Source of the DNA: Phytohabitans houttuyneae
GTDB taxonomy: Bacteria > Actinomycetota > Actinomycetes > Mycobacteriales > Micromonosporaceae
Reading direction: 5' to 3'
Assembly: GCF_011764425.1 (NCBI RefSeq)
Contig: NZ_BLPF01000001.1
Location: 3,959,001-4,023,000 of the forward strand
DNA length: 64,000 bases
Below the pieces are notes generated by a model. It did not search any database. It saw only the letters and a program-made list of their open reading frames with translations, and was not told the DNA's origin. The position numbers were made by a program, and so were the translations under genes. Shown here one piece after another: positions 17,122 through 26,127 of the stretch. Numbering within the stretch: position 1 is the first letter of the stretch; each line of letters starts with the position of its first letter.

Positions 17122-18357
17122 TTACCGGACGGTCGGCTGGTGGAGCAGCCACGTGGCGGGACGCTGGCGGATCTGGTCGATCGAAGTGAGAGCCGCACCG
17201 ATGACCGCCGCGTCGGGGCCGAGGATCGCCGGGCGCACGGTGACCGGCGCCCAGTCCGTGGTGAGCACCCGCTGGTTGATCTCGGCCCGCGCGTTGGCGG
17301 TGAGCCAGGACGTGAGGAGCGCGTAGCTGCCGCCGAGCAGCACGGTGTCGATGTCGAGGATGTTCAGCACGTCGGACAGGGCGATGCCGAGCGTGGTGCT
17401 GGCCGTGTCGAGCGCGGCCAGCGTGGCCGGCTCGCCCGCGTCGGCACGGGTCAGGATCGCGGCGTCCGGCGTGACGCCGGCCGGTGCCGGGTCGTCGCCG
17501 AGGATCGCCTCCAGGCTCGCGTACGTGTGCAGGCACCCGCGCGCACCGCAGGGGCAGGGCTTGCCGTCCGGGTACACGGTGACGTGTCCCAGCTCGCCGC
17601 TCCAGCCGCGCATGCCGCGCAGCAGCTGTCCATCTAGGACAATGCCGGCGCCGATGCCGAGCCCGCCGGAGACGTACACGAAGCCGGCGCCGGCATCCCC
17701 ACCGGCGTACAGCTCGGCCAGGGCGGCGAGGTTGGCCTCGTTTTCCACGGTCACCGGGAGGTTGAGGTGGCTTGTCGCGTTGCGCAGCAGGGCGCCGGCG
17801 TCCACGTCGCGCCAGCCCAGCGCGGGCGCCGAGCGGACGATGCCGGCGTCCACCGGCCCGGGTACCGCCAATGTCGCCGTCACGACGGTGAGGCTCTCCG
17901 CGGCGATGGCCTCGATCGCGGCGTCGGCCATGCGTGCCAGGTCGGCCAGCACCGCGTCGGCCGTCCGCCCCGCGTACGGCGACGGCGCGAAGGCCAGGTG
18001 GCGGACGTTGCCGGTCAGGTCGACGGCGCAGGCGGCCAGGCCGTCCGCGCGGATGTCGAGGCCGAGCCCGGCCGGTCCCCGGTCGGAGAGCGTGAGACCC
18101 ACACGGGGCCGCCCGGCGCGCCCGTCGTGTGCGATGCCGGTCTCGGTGATGAGCTGGCCGGCGAGGAGGTCTTCGACGATCCGCGTGATGGTCGGCCGGG
18201 TCAGGCCGGTCGCGGCCGCCAGCTCGGTGCGGGAGATCGGGTGGGTCGCGGCGAGGATGTGCCGGAACACAAGCTCGAGGTTGATGGTGCGCAGGCTCTC
18301 CTGCCGGACCGGCTCTTCGCGTCGTCGTGAGCTGCTCGGCCGGATCGGAGTCGTCAT
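17122..18357 (-). CDS. ROK-family transcriptional regulator
   Basis: A 411-residue protein. An N-terminal MarR-like winged helix (about 25-85; ISRTELAAATGLTRPTITRI) precedes a ROK sugar-kinase-like domain. The domain carries GGLGIGAGIV (about 232), the GELGH segment and the zinc motif CPCGARGC (about 269). Such proteins repress sugar genes and release DNA when a sugar or sugar phosphate binds. The ATG overlaps the stop of the PmoA-like gene by ATGA, so it is the last gene of the ABC operon. Its probable operator is the element shared by 17050-17093 and 26128-26171, which would make it the common regulator of the pectinase pair and of its own operon. Confidence 0.88.
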   Translation of the reverse strand: MTTPIRPSSSRRREEPVRQESLRTINLELVFRHILAATHPISRTELAAATGLTRPTITRIVEDLLAGQLITETGIAHDGRAGRPRVGLTLSDRGPAGLGLDIRADGLAACAVDLTGNVRHLAFAPSPYAGRTADAVLADLARMADAAIEAIAAESLTVVTATLAVPGPVDAGIVRSAPALGWRDVDAGALLRNATSHLNLPVTVENEANLAALAELYAGGDAGAGFVYVSGGLGIGAGIVLDGQLLRGMRGWSGELGHVTVYPDGKPCPCGARGCLHTYASLEAILGDDPAPAGVTPDAAILTRADAGEPATLAALDTASTTLGIALSDVLNILDIDTVLLGGSYALLTSWLTANARAEINQRVLTTDWAPVTVRPAILGPDAAVIGAALTSIDQIRQRPATWLLHQPTVR

Positions 18358-19241
18358 GTCGCCTGCCGGGCGAGAGCGGCGGCCGCGGCCGGCGTCAGCG
18401 GCCCGTCCACGACGACGGTGACGAGGCTGCGCTCGATCGTCTCGTCCGGACCGAGGACGAGCGGCTCGTCCCAGGCCAGCGAGGAGCCGACCCCGAGGTA
18501 GTCGCGGGCACGGACGAACCAGCGGTCGCGGGCGGTGGTCTCGTCTCCGGGTACGAAGAGGACGGTCCAGGTGTCCCCCGACGTGACGCCGGTGACGGCG
18601 AGCCAGGCCGCGGTGCCGCCGTGCACCGAGCGCACGTCGCTGCCGGCCGGGCTGAGCACCTGCGCGGTGTCCGCCGCGGCGCCACGCCAGAAGAAGCCGC
18701 CGTACCCCGCGCCGGGGCGCCCCTGCGCGGCCGGGCTGCGGATCGGCAGCGGCGCGCCGGTGAGGTTGGTGAGCCGGGTGTGCATGGCCAGCGCCCAGGC
18801 TATGTCGGTCAGCGGGCGGCACGCGATCGTCCGCTGCTCGCGCAGCAGCGCCGCTCCGTGCGCGTCCGCCCAGCGCAGCGCGTGCGCGAGCTCGTCGCCG
18901 CCGTGCCGCAGCCACCGCTCGTGGTGCTGGACGCCGTGGTTGTCGAGCCACGCCGGTCCGTGGCCGGCGACGAACGTCCGCCCGCCCCAGAAGTTGTGCC
19001 CGCCCACGTCCGGCGCCGCGATGCTGATGCCGAACTGGTGGCGGTGCGAGTCCGGGGCCGCGTCGGTGACCGTGACGCCGGCGAGCGTGCGCACGGGATG
19101 CAGGTACGGGCGCGGCGACATGGCGAGAGGCAGGTCGGGCTGCCACACGTACCGCGCGACGTCGTGTCCCCGCACGCGCAGGGTGGCGGTGCCGTGCGGC
19201 TGGCCATCCAGCGCCTGCGGGTGCACGCCGGGACCCGCCAT
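18354..19241 (-). CDS. PmoA-like (DUF6807) protein, copy 2
   Basis: About 295 residues of the PmoA/DUF6807 family, a beta-rich fold found in sugar operons of actinobacteria and planctomycetes; the biochemical function is unknown. Conserved blocks shared with the neighbouring copy are SPRPYLHPVRTLAG, HRHQFGISIA, GGHNFWGGRTF, GRPGAGYGGFFWR and GSSLAWDEPL. ATG 19241 has a GAGGTGA site. A GTG at 19343 overlaps the upstream stop (GTGA) and is an alternative that adds 34 Arg/Pro-rich residues. Lies between its paralogue and the ROK gene. Confidence 0.78.
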   Translation of the reverse strand: MAGPGVHPQALDGQPHGTATLRVRGHDVARYVWQPDLPLAMSPRPYLHPVRTLAGVTVTDAAPDSHRHQFGISIAAPDVGGHNFWGGRTFVAGHGPAWLDNHGVQHHERWLRHGGDELAHALRWADAHGAALLREQRTIACRPLTDIAWALAMHTRLTNLTGAPLPIRSPAAQGRPGAGYGGFFWRGAAADTAQVLSPAGSDVRSVHGGTAAWLAVTGVTSGDTWTVLFVPGDETTARDRWFVRARDYLGVGSSLAWDEPLVLGPDETIERSLVTVVVDGPLTPAAAAALARQAT

Positions 19242-19339
19242 GGTCACCTCGCCGTCTCTCGTCGCCAGACCTGTGCCGTGTCCCGGCCGGCGCGCCGGGT
19301 GGCCGGGCCAGATGGCTGGGACGGACCGGCGGCTGGTGG

Positions 19340-20212
19340 TCACGGTGGCCGCTCGTCGTCGAGCGCCGCAACCTCACCGGCGATGTCGGCGACCTCGCGC
19401 GAGCGGAGCCGGCCGTCGGCCACGACGGTGATGATACGGCGACTGAGCGAGGTGCCCGAGCCCACGACGAGAGGCTGGTCCCAGGCGAGCGAGGAGCCGA
19501 CGCCGGCGTAGTCGCGGCTGCGGACGAACCACAGGTCCGCCGGCTGGGCCGGGTCGCCCGCCACGAAGATCAGGGTCCACGGGTCGCTGCCCGCGCCGGT
19601 CAGCGCGAGCCACGCGGTGCGCTGGCCGTGCAGGCGCCGCTCACCGGTCCGGTCCGGGCCGAGCACGTGTATCCGGCGGTCCCCGCGGCGGGCCCGCCAG
19701 AAGAAGCCGCCGTACCCGGCGCCGGGGCGCCCGTTTGTCGCCGGGCTCGCGAAGGCGAGCGGCTCGCCGGTCACGTTGGTGAGCTCGAACCGGAAGTCGA
19801 GCGCCCACGCGCGGTCGTTGACGGGGACCGCGGCGATGTGGCGGCGCTCGCGCACGAGGTCGGTGCCGGCCGGGCCGATCCACCGCAGCTCGTGGCGGAC
19901 GCTGGCGGCCTCGCGCGTGGTCCAGCGGTGGTGGCGCTGGGTGCCGTGGTTGGGCAGGTACACCGGCCCGCGCCCGGGCACGAACGTGCGGCCGCCCCAG
20001 AAGTTGGCCCCACCAACGTCCGCGACCGCGACGCTCACGCCGAGGTGGTGCTGGTGGTCGGCGGGCATCGACTCGGTGACCTCGGTACCCGCGAGCGTGC
20101 GCACCGGATGCAGGAACGGGCGCGGCGACACGGTCTCGGGCAGCCGCGGCTGCCAGGCGTAGTCGGCGACCCGGCGGTCGCCGATCCGGAGGCTGATCGG
20201 CTCCGTCAACAT
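19340..20212 (-). CDS. PmoA-like (DUF6807) protein, copy 1
   Basis: A 290-residue paralogue of the next gene, with aligned blocks SPRPFLHPVRTLAG, HQHHLGVSVA, GGANFWGGRTF, GRPGAGYGGFFWR and GSSLAWDQPL. The clustered His residues (DHQHHLG) could bind metal, but no reaction is established for the family. The ATG at 20212 overlaps the GH43 stop by seven bases, so translation is coupled. The tandem pair probably arose by duplication and then diverged. Confidence 0.8.
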   Translation of the reverse strand: MLTEPISLRIGDRRVADYAWQPRLPETVSPRPFLHPVRTLAGTEVTESMPADHQHHLGVSVAVADVGGANFWGGRTFVPGRGPVYLPNHGTQRHHRWTTREAASVRHELRWIGPAGTDLVRERRHIAAVPVNDRAWALDFRFELTNVTGEPLAFASPATNGRPGAGYGGFFWRARRGDRRIHVLGPDRTGERRLHGQRTAWLALTGAGSDPWTLIFVAGDPAQPADLWFVRSRDYAGVGSSLAWDQPLVVGSGTSLSRRIITVVADGRLRSREVADIAGEVAALDDERPP

Positions 20213-21687
20213 GCCGTCACACCCAGCGCGGCGAACTCCGCGGCGCCGTCCTCTCCGGTGGCGAAAAGCCCAAGCGTGGCGCCGACCCATTGGCCGGCCG
20301 TCGCCACGAACGGCGGCCCGATCGGGCGGTCCCCGGCCAGAAACTGGCAACGCGCGTCCGGTGCCACCTCGACACCGACCGCGACCGGCGAACCTCCGAG
20401 GGCCGCCGGCGGCGCGGCGTCCCGCTCGGGTTCGCCCGGTGCGGCCGCGCGCTGGACCAGCACGGGGCCGTCCCTGGTGTGCTCGATCCCGATCCAGGCG
20501 TAGCCGCGGCCGACGATCGCGAGGCCGGCCCGCGCGCCGGGAGCGGTGCCGGTCAGGCGGAGCGCCGCCGTGGCGCGGAAGCGGTCGGCGGGCAGCCGCT
20601 GGCCGAGCACATTCGGCAGCTGTCGCAGGTCGCCTTCCCCGGGCACGCAGGCGAGCCGCAGCCCGCCGCCCGGCGGGAAGCTCGCCCACCCGTCTCGCGG
20701 GTTGCCCGCCCAGGACCACTGCGCGCCGAGGTCCGGCCCGGCGAAGTCGTCGCCCGCGGCGGGCGCGGTGGGCACACCGGCCCCGGCCGGCTTGGCGAAG
20801 GACGGCACCGGCTGGCCCGGTGGTGCACCGATCGACGGCCAGCCGTCCACCCACCGCATGGGCTGCAGGTGTACGACCCGGCCGAACGCGCCCTTGTCCT
20901 GGAAGTGCAGGAACCAGTCCGCGCCGTCCACTGTGGTCACCCAGGCGCCCTGGTGCGGGCCGTTGACCTGAGTGTCGCCCTGTGCCAGCACGATCCTGTC
21001 CTCGTACGGGCCGAAGACGTGCCGCGACCGGAACGCCGACTGCCAGCCCTCCGGCACGCCGCCGGCCGGGGCGAAGACCCAGTACCAGCCGTCCCGGCGG
21101 TAGACCTTCGGCCCTTCGAGCGTGCGGTATCCCGGCAGCGCGTCGCCGTCGACGATGTGCCGCCCGGCGTCGAGGAGCACCGTGGCGTCCGGGCTCATGC
21201 GGTGGCAGGTGAGCTTGTTGTTGAAGCCGGCGCGGCTCTTGGCCCAGGCGTGCACCAGGTACGCCGAGCCGTCGTCATCCCACAGTGGACACGGGTCGAT
21301 CAGGCCCCGCCCGCCCTTGAGCAGGTGGGGCCGGCTCCACGGCCCGGCGGGATCGGTGGCGGTGATGACGAAGATGCCCCGGTCGGGGTCGGGGTAGACG
21401 ATCCAGAAGCGGCCGTCGTGGTGGCGGATGGCCGGCGCCCATACGCCGCACCCGTGCTGCGGAGTGTCGAACTCCGGCCCGAGGCTCGGCAGGCCGTGGC
21501 CGATGATCGACCAGTTGACGAGGTCACGGCTGTGCAGGATCGGCAGGCCGGGCACGCGGTGAAAGCTCGACGCGACGAGGTAGAAGTCTTCGCCGACGCG
21601 GATCACGTCCGGATCGGACCAGTCCGCGTGCAGCACCGGATTGCGGTACGTACCGTCGCCGTTGTCGGCCACCCATGGCATGGTCAT
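20206..21687 (-). CDS. Glycoside hydrolase family 43 (arabinosidase/xylosidase type)
   Basis: A 493-residue protein without a signal peptide, so probably cytoplasmic. A five-bladed propeller (about 10-310) carries the three GH43 acids: Asp in DWSDPD (about 24, general base), Asp in LIDPCPLWDDDG (about 131, pKa modulator) and Glu in TLEGPKVYR (about 190, general acid). A C-terminal concanavalin-like domain (about 320-493) matches the beta-xylosidase C2 domain that often closes the active site. It should release arabinose or xylose from imported oligosaccharides. Start and stop overlap both neighbours (ATGA, and seven bases). Confidence 0.88.
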   Translation of the reverse strand: MTMPWVADNGDGTYRNPVLHADWSDPDVIRVGEDFYLVASSFHRVPGLPILHSRDLVNWSIIGHGLPSLGPEFDTPQHGCGVWAPAIRHHDGRFWIVYPDPDRGIFVITATDPAGPWSRPHLLKGGRGLIDPCPLWDDDGSAYLVHAWAKSRAGFNNKLTCHRMSPDATVLLDAGRHIVDGDALPGYRTLEGPKVYRRDGWYWVFAPAGGVPEGWQSAFRSRHVFGPYEDRIVLAQGDTQVNGPHQGAWVTTVDGADWFLHFQDKGAFGRVVHLQPMRWVDGWPSIGAPPGQPVPSFAKPAGAGVPTAPAAGDDFAGPDLGAQWSWAGNPRDGWASFPPGGGLRLACVPGEGDLRQLPNVLGQRLPADRFRATAALRLTGTAPGARAGLAIVGRGYAWIGIEHTRDGPVLVQRAAAPGEPERDAAPPAALGGSPVAVGVEVAPDARCQFLAGDRPIGPPFVATAGQWVGATLGLFATGEDGAAEFAALGVTAC

Positions 21688-22883
21688 CGCGCGCCGAGCT
21701 CCTCGACGCGCACGGCCTGTCCGGTGCGCAGCGACTCGTTGCCGGCGATGCCCACCAGCACGCTTGCCGCGCCGTCGGCGAAGCCGGCAGCCCGGCGAAG
21801 CGGATCGTCACCCGGCCCGTGGAAGACGTCGTCGAGCAGCATCCCGTCGCCGCCGCCGTGCTCGCCCCGCCCCACCGGGATGGGCACCTCCTGCGCGGCC
21901 TCCCAGTGGCGCTGCAGCAGCAGCCGCGACCCGCGCGGCCGCCCGCGCTCCACGACGTCCAGCTCGATCCGCCCGCCAGTGCCGTTGACCGCCACCCGGT
22001 AGCCCTCCCACGGGCTGTGCGCGTGCAGCGTGTACGACATCGCGGCCCCGGACCGGTAGCCGACCACCACGTTGAGGTTGTCTTCGATGGTGATTCCGGC
22101 CGAGAACACATCCCGGTCCCGGATGTACCCGTCGAGGTGCTCGCCGTCCTTGTAGAGCTCGCGCAGCTCGGTCGTCAGCTCCAGGCCGAACCGGTCGCCC
22201 GCCGGGTCACGGTGCCGGGCGTTGCCGGCGCCGTAGAAGCGCAGGCCGCCACGGGCGAAGGCAACCTCCGGCCGGTCGGCGAGCCACCAGTTGACGAGGT
22301 CGAAGTGGTGGGTCGCCTTGTGCACCAGCAGCCCGCCGGAGTTGGCCTTGTCGCGGTGCCACCGGCGGAAGTAGTCGGCGCCGTGCACGGTGTCCAGGCA
22401 CCACTCGAACGCGACCGAGGTGACCTCCCCGATCGCGCCCTCCGCGATGAGCTGCCGCACGAGGGCGTTGCGCGGCGAATAGCGGTAGTTGAACGTGACC
22501 GTGAGCTGCCGGCCGCTCTCCGCGAGCGCGTCGCGAATCTCGCCGAGCCCCGCCGCGTCGGTGGTCATCGGCTTTTCGACCACCGCATCCGCGCCGTGCC
22601 GCAGCGCCGCGGCGACGTAGCGGGCGTGGGTGGCGTCCGGCGAGGTCACGACCACCACGTCGGGCTTTTCCCGCGCCAGCAGCGTGTCGAAGTCGGCCGC
22701 CGCGTAGTGCGGCACCGACAGTTCCGGGCGGGCCTTTCGCACGATCCGGTCGTGATACGCCATCCGCACCTCGTTGGTGTCGCAGAAGGCGACCGGCTCG
22801 CCGGCGGCCGCGTGCGTGTCGAGCAGCGCGCCGAGGTACATGCGCGCCCTTGAGCCGGTGCCGACGAACGCGTACCGCCTCAT
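21684..22883 (-). CDS. Gfo/Idh/MocA-family oxidoreductase
   Basis: A 399-residue NAD(P)-dependent sugar oxidoreductase. The N-terminal Rossmann domain begins RRYAFVGTGSRARMY and carries VVVTSPDATHARYV, followed by the family's EKP motif (VVEKPMTTD, with the lysine that contacts the substrate). The C-terminal alpha/beta domain includes HKATHHFDLVNWWL with the catalytic-region histidines. Family members oxidise sugars, inositols or their acids. The position in an ABC-importer/GH43 operon suggests action on the imported sugar. ATGA overlaps at both ends. Confidence 0.87.
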   Translation of the reverse strand: MRRYAFVGTGSRARMYLGALLDTHAAAGEPVAFCDTNEVRMAYHDRIVRKARPELSVPHYAAADFDTLLAREKPDVVVVTSPDATHARYVAAALRHGADAVVEKPMTTDAAGLGEIRDALAESGRQLTVTFNYRYSPRNALVRQLIAEGAIGEVTSVAFEWCLDTVHGADYFRRWHRDKANSGGLLVHKATHHFDLVNWWLADRPEVAFARGGLRFYGAGNARHRDPAGDRFGLELTTELRELYKDGEHLDGYIRDRDVFSAGITIEDNLNVVVGYRSGAAMSYTLHAHSPWEGYRVAVNGTGGRIELDVVERGRPRGSRLLLQRHWEAAQEVPIPVGRGEHGGGDGMLLDDVFHGPGDDPLRRAAGFADGAASVLVGIAGNESLRTGQAVRVEELGAR

Positions 22884-23707
22884 TTGAGTCCCGTCGTCGC
22901 GATGCCCTTGACCAGGTACTTCTGTCCGGCGATGAAGAAGCCGATGACCGGCGCCAGCGACAGGAACGACATGGCGAACATCTGTCCCCACTGCGACTGC
23001 CCCTCCGAGTCGATGAACTGCCGCAACGCCAGCGGCACGGTGTAGAGCTCCGAGTCGGTCAGGTAGATGAGCGGGCCGAAGAACTCGTTCCAGACCGAGA
23101 TGAACGTGAAGATCGCGGTGGTCGCGAACGCCGGCAGGCACAGCGGCATGATCACGCTCCAGAACGTGCGGAACGGCCCGCAGCCGTCGATCCGCGCGGC
23201 GTCGTCGAGCTCGCGCGGCAGCGAGCGCATGAACTGGACCATCAGGAAGATGTAGAACGCGTTGGTGGCGAGGAAGTTCGGCACCAGCAGCGGGTAGTAC
23301 GTGTTGATCCAGTCGAGCTTGGCGAACACGATGTACTGCGGCACCAGCAGCACGTGGCCGGGGAGCATCATCGTGCCGAGCATCAGCGCGAAGAAGAGCT
23401 TGCGTCCGGTGAAGTTGAGGCGGGCGAAGCCGTACGCCGCGAGCGAGCACGAGACAAGGTTGCCGATGATGCTGAGCACCACGATGACGAACGAGTTGAC
23501 GAAGTAGAGGCTGAACGGGTGCTCCAGCGCCGTCCAGCCGCCCGGATAGTTGCTCAGGTCCCATTCCGACGGCCACAGCGCCAGGTCGGTGAAGATCGTC
23601 TTGCTGGGCTTGAGCGAGCTGGAGACCATCCACAGCAGCGGGTACATCATGACCGCACCGGCGAGGCAGAGCAGCACGTGCCGGGCGAAGCGCCTTCTAG
23701 TTGTCAT
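22880..23707 (-). CDS. Carbohydrate ABC transporter permease, MalG type
   Basis: A 275-residue inner-membrane protein with six predicted helices and the ABC permease EAA loop (ELDDAARIDGCGPFRTFW), which docks the ATPase. It belongs to the CUT1 sugar importers. ATG 23707 begins MTTRRRF and overlaps the stop of the partner permease by 11 bases. No ATP-binding subunit is encoded here; actinobacteria often use a shared MsiK-type ATPase from elsewhere. Confidence 0.9.
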   Translation of the reverse strand: MTTRRRFARHVLLCLAGAVMMYPLLWMVSSSLKPSKTIFTDLALWPSEWDLSNYPGGWTALEHPFSLYFVNSFVIVVLSIIGNLVSCSLAAYGFARLNFTGRKLFFALMLGTMMLPGHVLLVPQYIVFAKLDWINTYYPLLVPNFLATNAFYIFLMVQFMRSLPRELDDAARIDGCGPFRTFWSVIMPLCLPAFATTAIFTFISVWNEFFGPLIYLTDSELYTVPLALRQFIDSEGQSQWGQMFAMSFLSLAPVIGFFIAGQKYLVKGIATTGLK

Positions 23708-24638
23708 AGAACACCCAATACTTCGCGGCCAGGAAGTTGAGCGCGGTGAACGCGGCGATGATGACCAGCAGCATCCAGGCCATGGCCGAGGCGTAGCCCA
23801 TGTTGAACTGCGAGAAGCCCTGCTGGTACAGGTAAAGGTTGTAGAACATCGTGGAGTCGGCCGGGCCACCCGTGCCGCCGCTCATGATGAAGCCCTGGGT
23901 AAACGTCTGAAACGACGAGATCAGCGACTGGATCAGGTTGAAGAAGATGATCGGGCTGAGCAGCGGCAGCGTGATCGAGCGAAACTGGTGCCACTTCGAG
24001 GCGCCGTCGACGGCCGCCGCCTCGTAGTACATCGTGGGGATCTGCCGCAGCCCGGCCAGGAAAATCACCATCGGCGAGCCGAACGTCCAGATGTGCAGCA
24101 CGATCAGCGTGGTCAGCGCGTAGTCGGGATCCGATGTCCACCCTGGACCGTCGATGCCGAACCAGCCGAGGAAGGCGTTGACGATGCCGTTGAGGCCGAA
24201 GATGTACCGCCACAGCAGCACGACCGCGACGCTGCCGCCGAGCAGTGACGGCAGATAGAAGATCGCCCGGTACACCGGCAGACCGCGCACGCCCCGGTTG
24301 AGCAGCATCGCCACGCCCAGCGCCACCACCAGCGACAGCGGCACGGACACGAACGTGTAGACGAACGTGACCTTCAGGGACTGCCGCAGCAGCGGGTCGT
24401 CGAGCATCTCCCGGAAGTTGCCCAGGCCGATCCACTGTGGAGCGTTCAGCAGGTTGTAGTCGGTGAAGGCCAGGTAGAGCGAGGCGAAGAACGGGATGAC
24501 CGTGAAGAGCATCCCGATGAACCAGGGCAGCAGGAATAGGTACCCGGCCCGGTCCTTGCGCGGCCTGACCCGGCGTGGCGGTGGCGCGGGCGACGTCGCC
24601 GGGCCCGCGGGCAGCGCGACCCTCGTCGTGGTGGTCAC
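23697..24638 (-). CDS. Carbohydrate ABC transporter permease, MalF type
   Basis: A 313-residue partner permease with six helices and the loop YYEAAAVDGASKWHQFRSIT. GTG 24638 overlaps the solute-binding protein stop (GTGA), so it is translationally coupled to it. The basic N-terminus (about 20-30) precedes the first helix. Confidence 0.9.
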   Translation of the reverse strand: MTTTTRVALPAGPATSPAPPPRRVRPRKDRAGYLFLLPWFIGMLFTVIPFFASLYLAFTDYNLLNAPQWIGLGNFREMLDDPLLRQSLKVTFVYTFVSVPLSLVVALGVAMLLNRGVRGLPVYRAIFYLPSLLGGSVAVVLLWRYIFGLNGIVNAFLGWFGIDGPGWTSDPDYALTTLIVLHIWTFGSPMVIFLAGLRQIPTMYYEAAAVDGASKWHQFRSITLPLLSPIIFFNLIQSLISSFQTFTQGFIMSGGTGGPADSTMFYNLYLYQQGFSQFNMGYASAMAWMLLVIIAAFTALNFLAAKYWVFYDN

Positions 24639-25960
24639 TTGCCGAGGGCTTTCCGTCCCGCGTCAAGGAACGCCTTCGCGGCCTGCTGCGGGGTCTGCCG
24701 CTTGAACTCCACCTCGGCGGCGATGCTGAGCAGGCTCGACGCGATCTTGGAGGAGCCCGGCGGGTAGGTGAACGAGCGCGGCAGCGTCTCCTTCTGCAGC
24801 CCGCCGAGGTACTCCGTCGCCACCTGGTCGTCCGGGCTGAGCGTCGGCTTGATCTCGTCGGCGACCTTGCTGCTCGGCGGCACGCCCCGCGTCGTCCCGG
24901 TGGCCTTGGACGCCTCGACGTCGTTGACCAGGAAGTTGAGCAGCTTGAGCGCCTCGTCTTTGTGCTTGGACTGCGCGGCGACCGACCACAGGTGCGGGCA
25001 GTCGACTGACTGGCCCCGCCGCACGCCCTGCGTCTCGCCCGGGATCCGCAGCAGCGCCAGGTTGCCACCGGCTGCCGCGTTGTACGACAGGAAGTTGTTG
25101 GTCGGGATGATCTGCGAGGCGATCGAGCCCTTGGCCAGGTAGGACTGGTCGGCCGACGCGCCCACGTTTTCGATGAAGCCGGGCGGCGGGAAGCCGCGCT
25201 CGGCCCGCATCTTGTTGACCATCTCGAACCAGCTGACGACCGTGGCCTCGCTGATCCCGAGCGCGCCGTCCTCGGTGTAGAAGTCCTCGCCGCGCTGCCG
25301 CGTGTACACGATGATGTTGGCCAGTGTCGCCGGCTCGAACGCCGTGCCGTAGATCTTCCCCCCGCTGGCCTTGGTGAAGTCGCGGGCGAACTTCGCCAGG
25401 TCGTCCCAGCTCCACGTGTTGCCGTCCGGGATCGCCACGCCGTACTTCTCGGTCACGGTCTTGTTGATCACGAAGCCGATCGCGTTGAGCCCGGCCGGCA
25501 CCCCGTAGGTCTTGTCGGAGACCGCGGCCAGCGCCTTCGCGTTTTCGCTCAGGCCGGACAGGTCCACGGCGCCGGCGTGCTGGCCGAGGTCGAGCAGGGC
25601 GCCGCGGTCCGCGTACTCCCGGAGGCTGTCCATGCGCATGGCCATCACGTCCGGCGGGTCACCCGCCGCGAAGCGGGTCGCCAGCTTGTCCTTGTACGGC
25701 GTGCTGTCCTGATATTCGATCTTGACGGTGATGCCCGAGTTCTTCCGCTGGAAGATGTCCAGCGCGGCCTGCGTCTTCTCGGCGCGCTTGGCGTCGCCCC
25801 ACCACACCATGTTGAGCTGCACGGCACCGCCGGCCGGCTCGTCGTCACCGCCGCCGAAGCCCCGGCCGCACGCGGCGAGGCCCATCCCGAGGCCGGCGAG
25901 CCCGGCCATCCTCAGCACGTGCCGCCGGTCGAAGGCGTTTCTTACCGGCTCATCGGTCAT
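24635..25960 (-). CDS. Sugar-binding lipoprotein of ABC importer
   Basis: A 441-residue extracellular solute-binding protein (family 1). The N-terminus has a twin-arginine pair (FDRRHVLRMAG) and a lipobox LAAC at about residues 28-31, so it is probably exported folded and lipid-anchored. The mature part shows the usual two-lobe pattern with VVWW-like opening strands (LNMVWWGDAK). It is the first gene of the operon running down to the ROK regulator. Two copies of a 21-bp repeat, which supply a short leader peptide, lie just before its start. The ligand is probably an arabino-, xylo- or pectic oligosaccharide, judged from the GH43 neighbour. Confidence 0.9.
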   Translation of the reverse strand: MTDEPVRNAFDRRHVLRMAGLAGLGMGLAACGRGFGGGDDEPAGGAVQLNMVWWGDAKRAEKTQAALDIFQRKNSGITVKIEYQDSTPYKDKLATRFAAGDPPDVMAMRMDSLREYADRGALLDLGQHAGAVDLSGLSENAKALAAVSDKTYGVPAGLNAIGFVINKTVTEKYGVAIPDGNTWSWDDLAKFARDFTKASGGKIYGTAFEPATLANIIVYTRQRGEDFYTEDGALGISEATVVSWFEMVNKMRAERGFPPPGFIENVGASADQSYLAKGSIASQIIPTNNFLSYNAAAGGNLALLRIPGETQGVRRGQSVDCPHLWSVAAQSKHKDEALKLLNFLVNDVEASKATGTTRGVPPSSKVADEIKPTLSPDDQVATEYLGGLQKETLPRSFTYPPGSSKIASSLLSIAAEVEFKRQTPQQAAKAFLDAGRKALGK

Positions 25961-25967
25961 GGGCGTG

Positions 25968-26009
25968 TCCCTTCACAAGGCATGGCGATCCCTTCACAAG
26001 GCATGGCGA
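25968..26009 (-). repeat. Tandem 21-bp repeat carrying a leader ORF and duplicate ribosome site
   Basis: Positions 25968-25988 and 25989-26009 are identical. On the minus strand each unit contains an ATG followed by GAAGGGA. The GAAGGGA of the first unit serves the ATG of the second (25983), encoding MPCEGTRP. Its TGA (25959-25957) overlaps the ATG of the binding-protein gene. The second GAAGGGA serves that gene. This is a duplicated, coupled initiation region. Confidence 0.7.
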
Positions 26010-26127
26010 ACCGGGCGCCGCGGGGAGGCGGTGTTCAGGTCGGACGTGGGGCCGCGCGTCATTGGCCCCGCACCGGGCCGGGCAGACGCCCCGGTTGGGG
26101 AAGACAGGGAGTTAAACCGCTCGATGT

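Noticed and set aside
19242-19343. N-terminal extension of PmoA-like copy 2 from GTG 19343
   Set aside because: The GTGA overlap is tempting, but the added residues are Arg/Pro-rich and outside the family; ATG 19241 has a GAGGTGA site. Not fully excluded.
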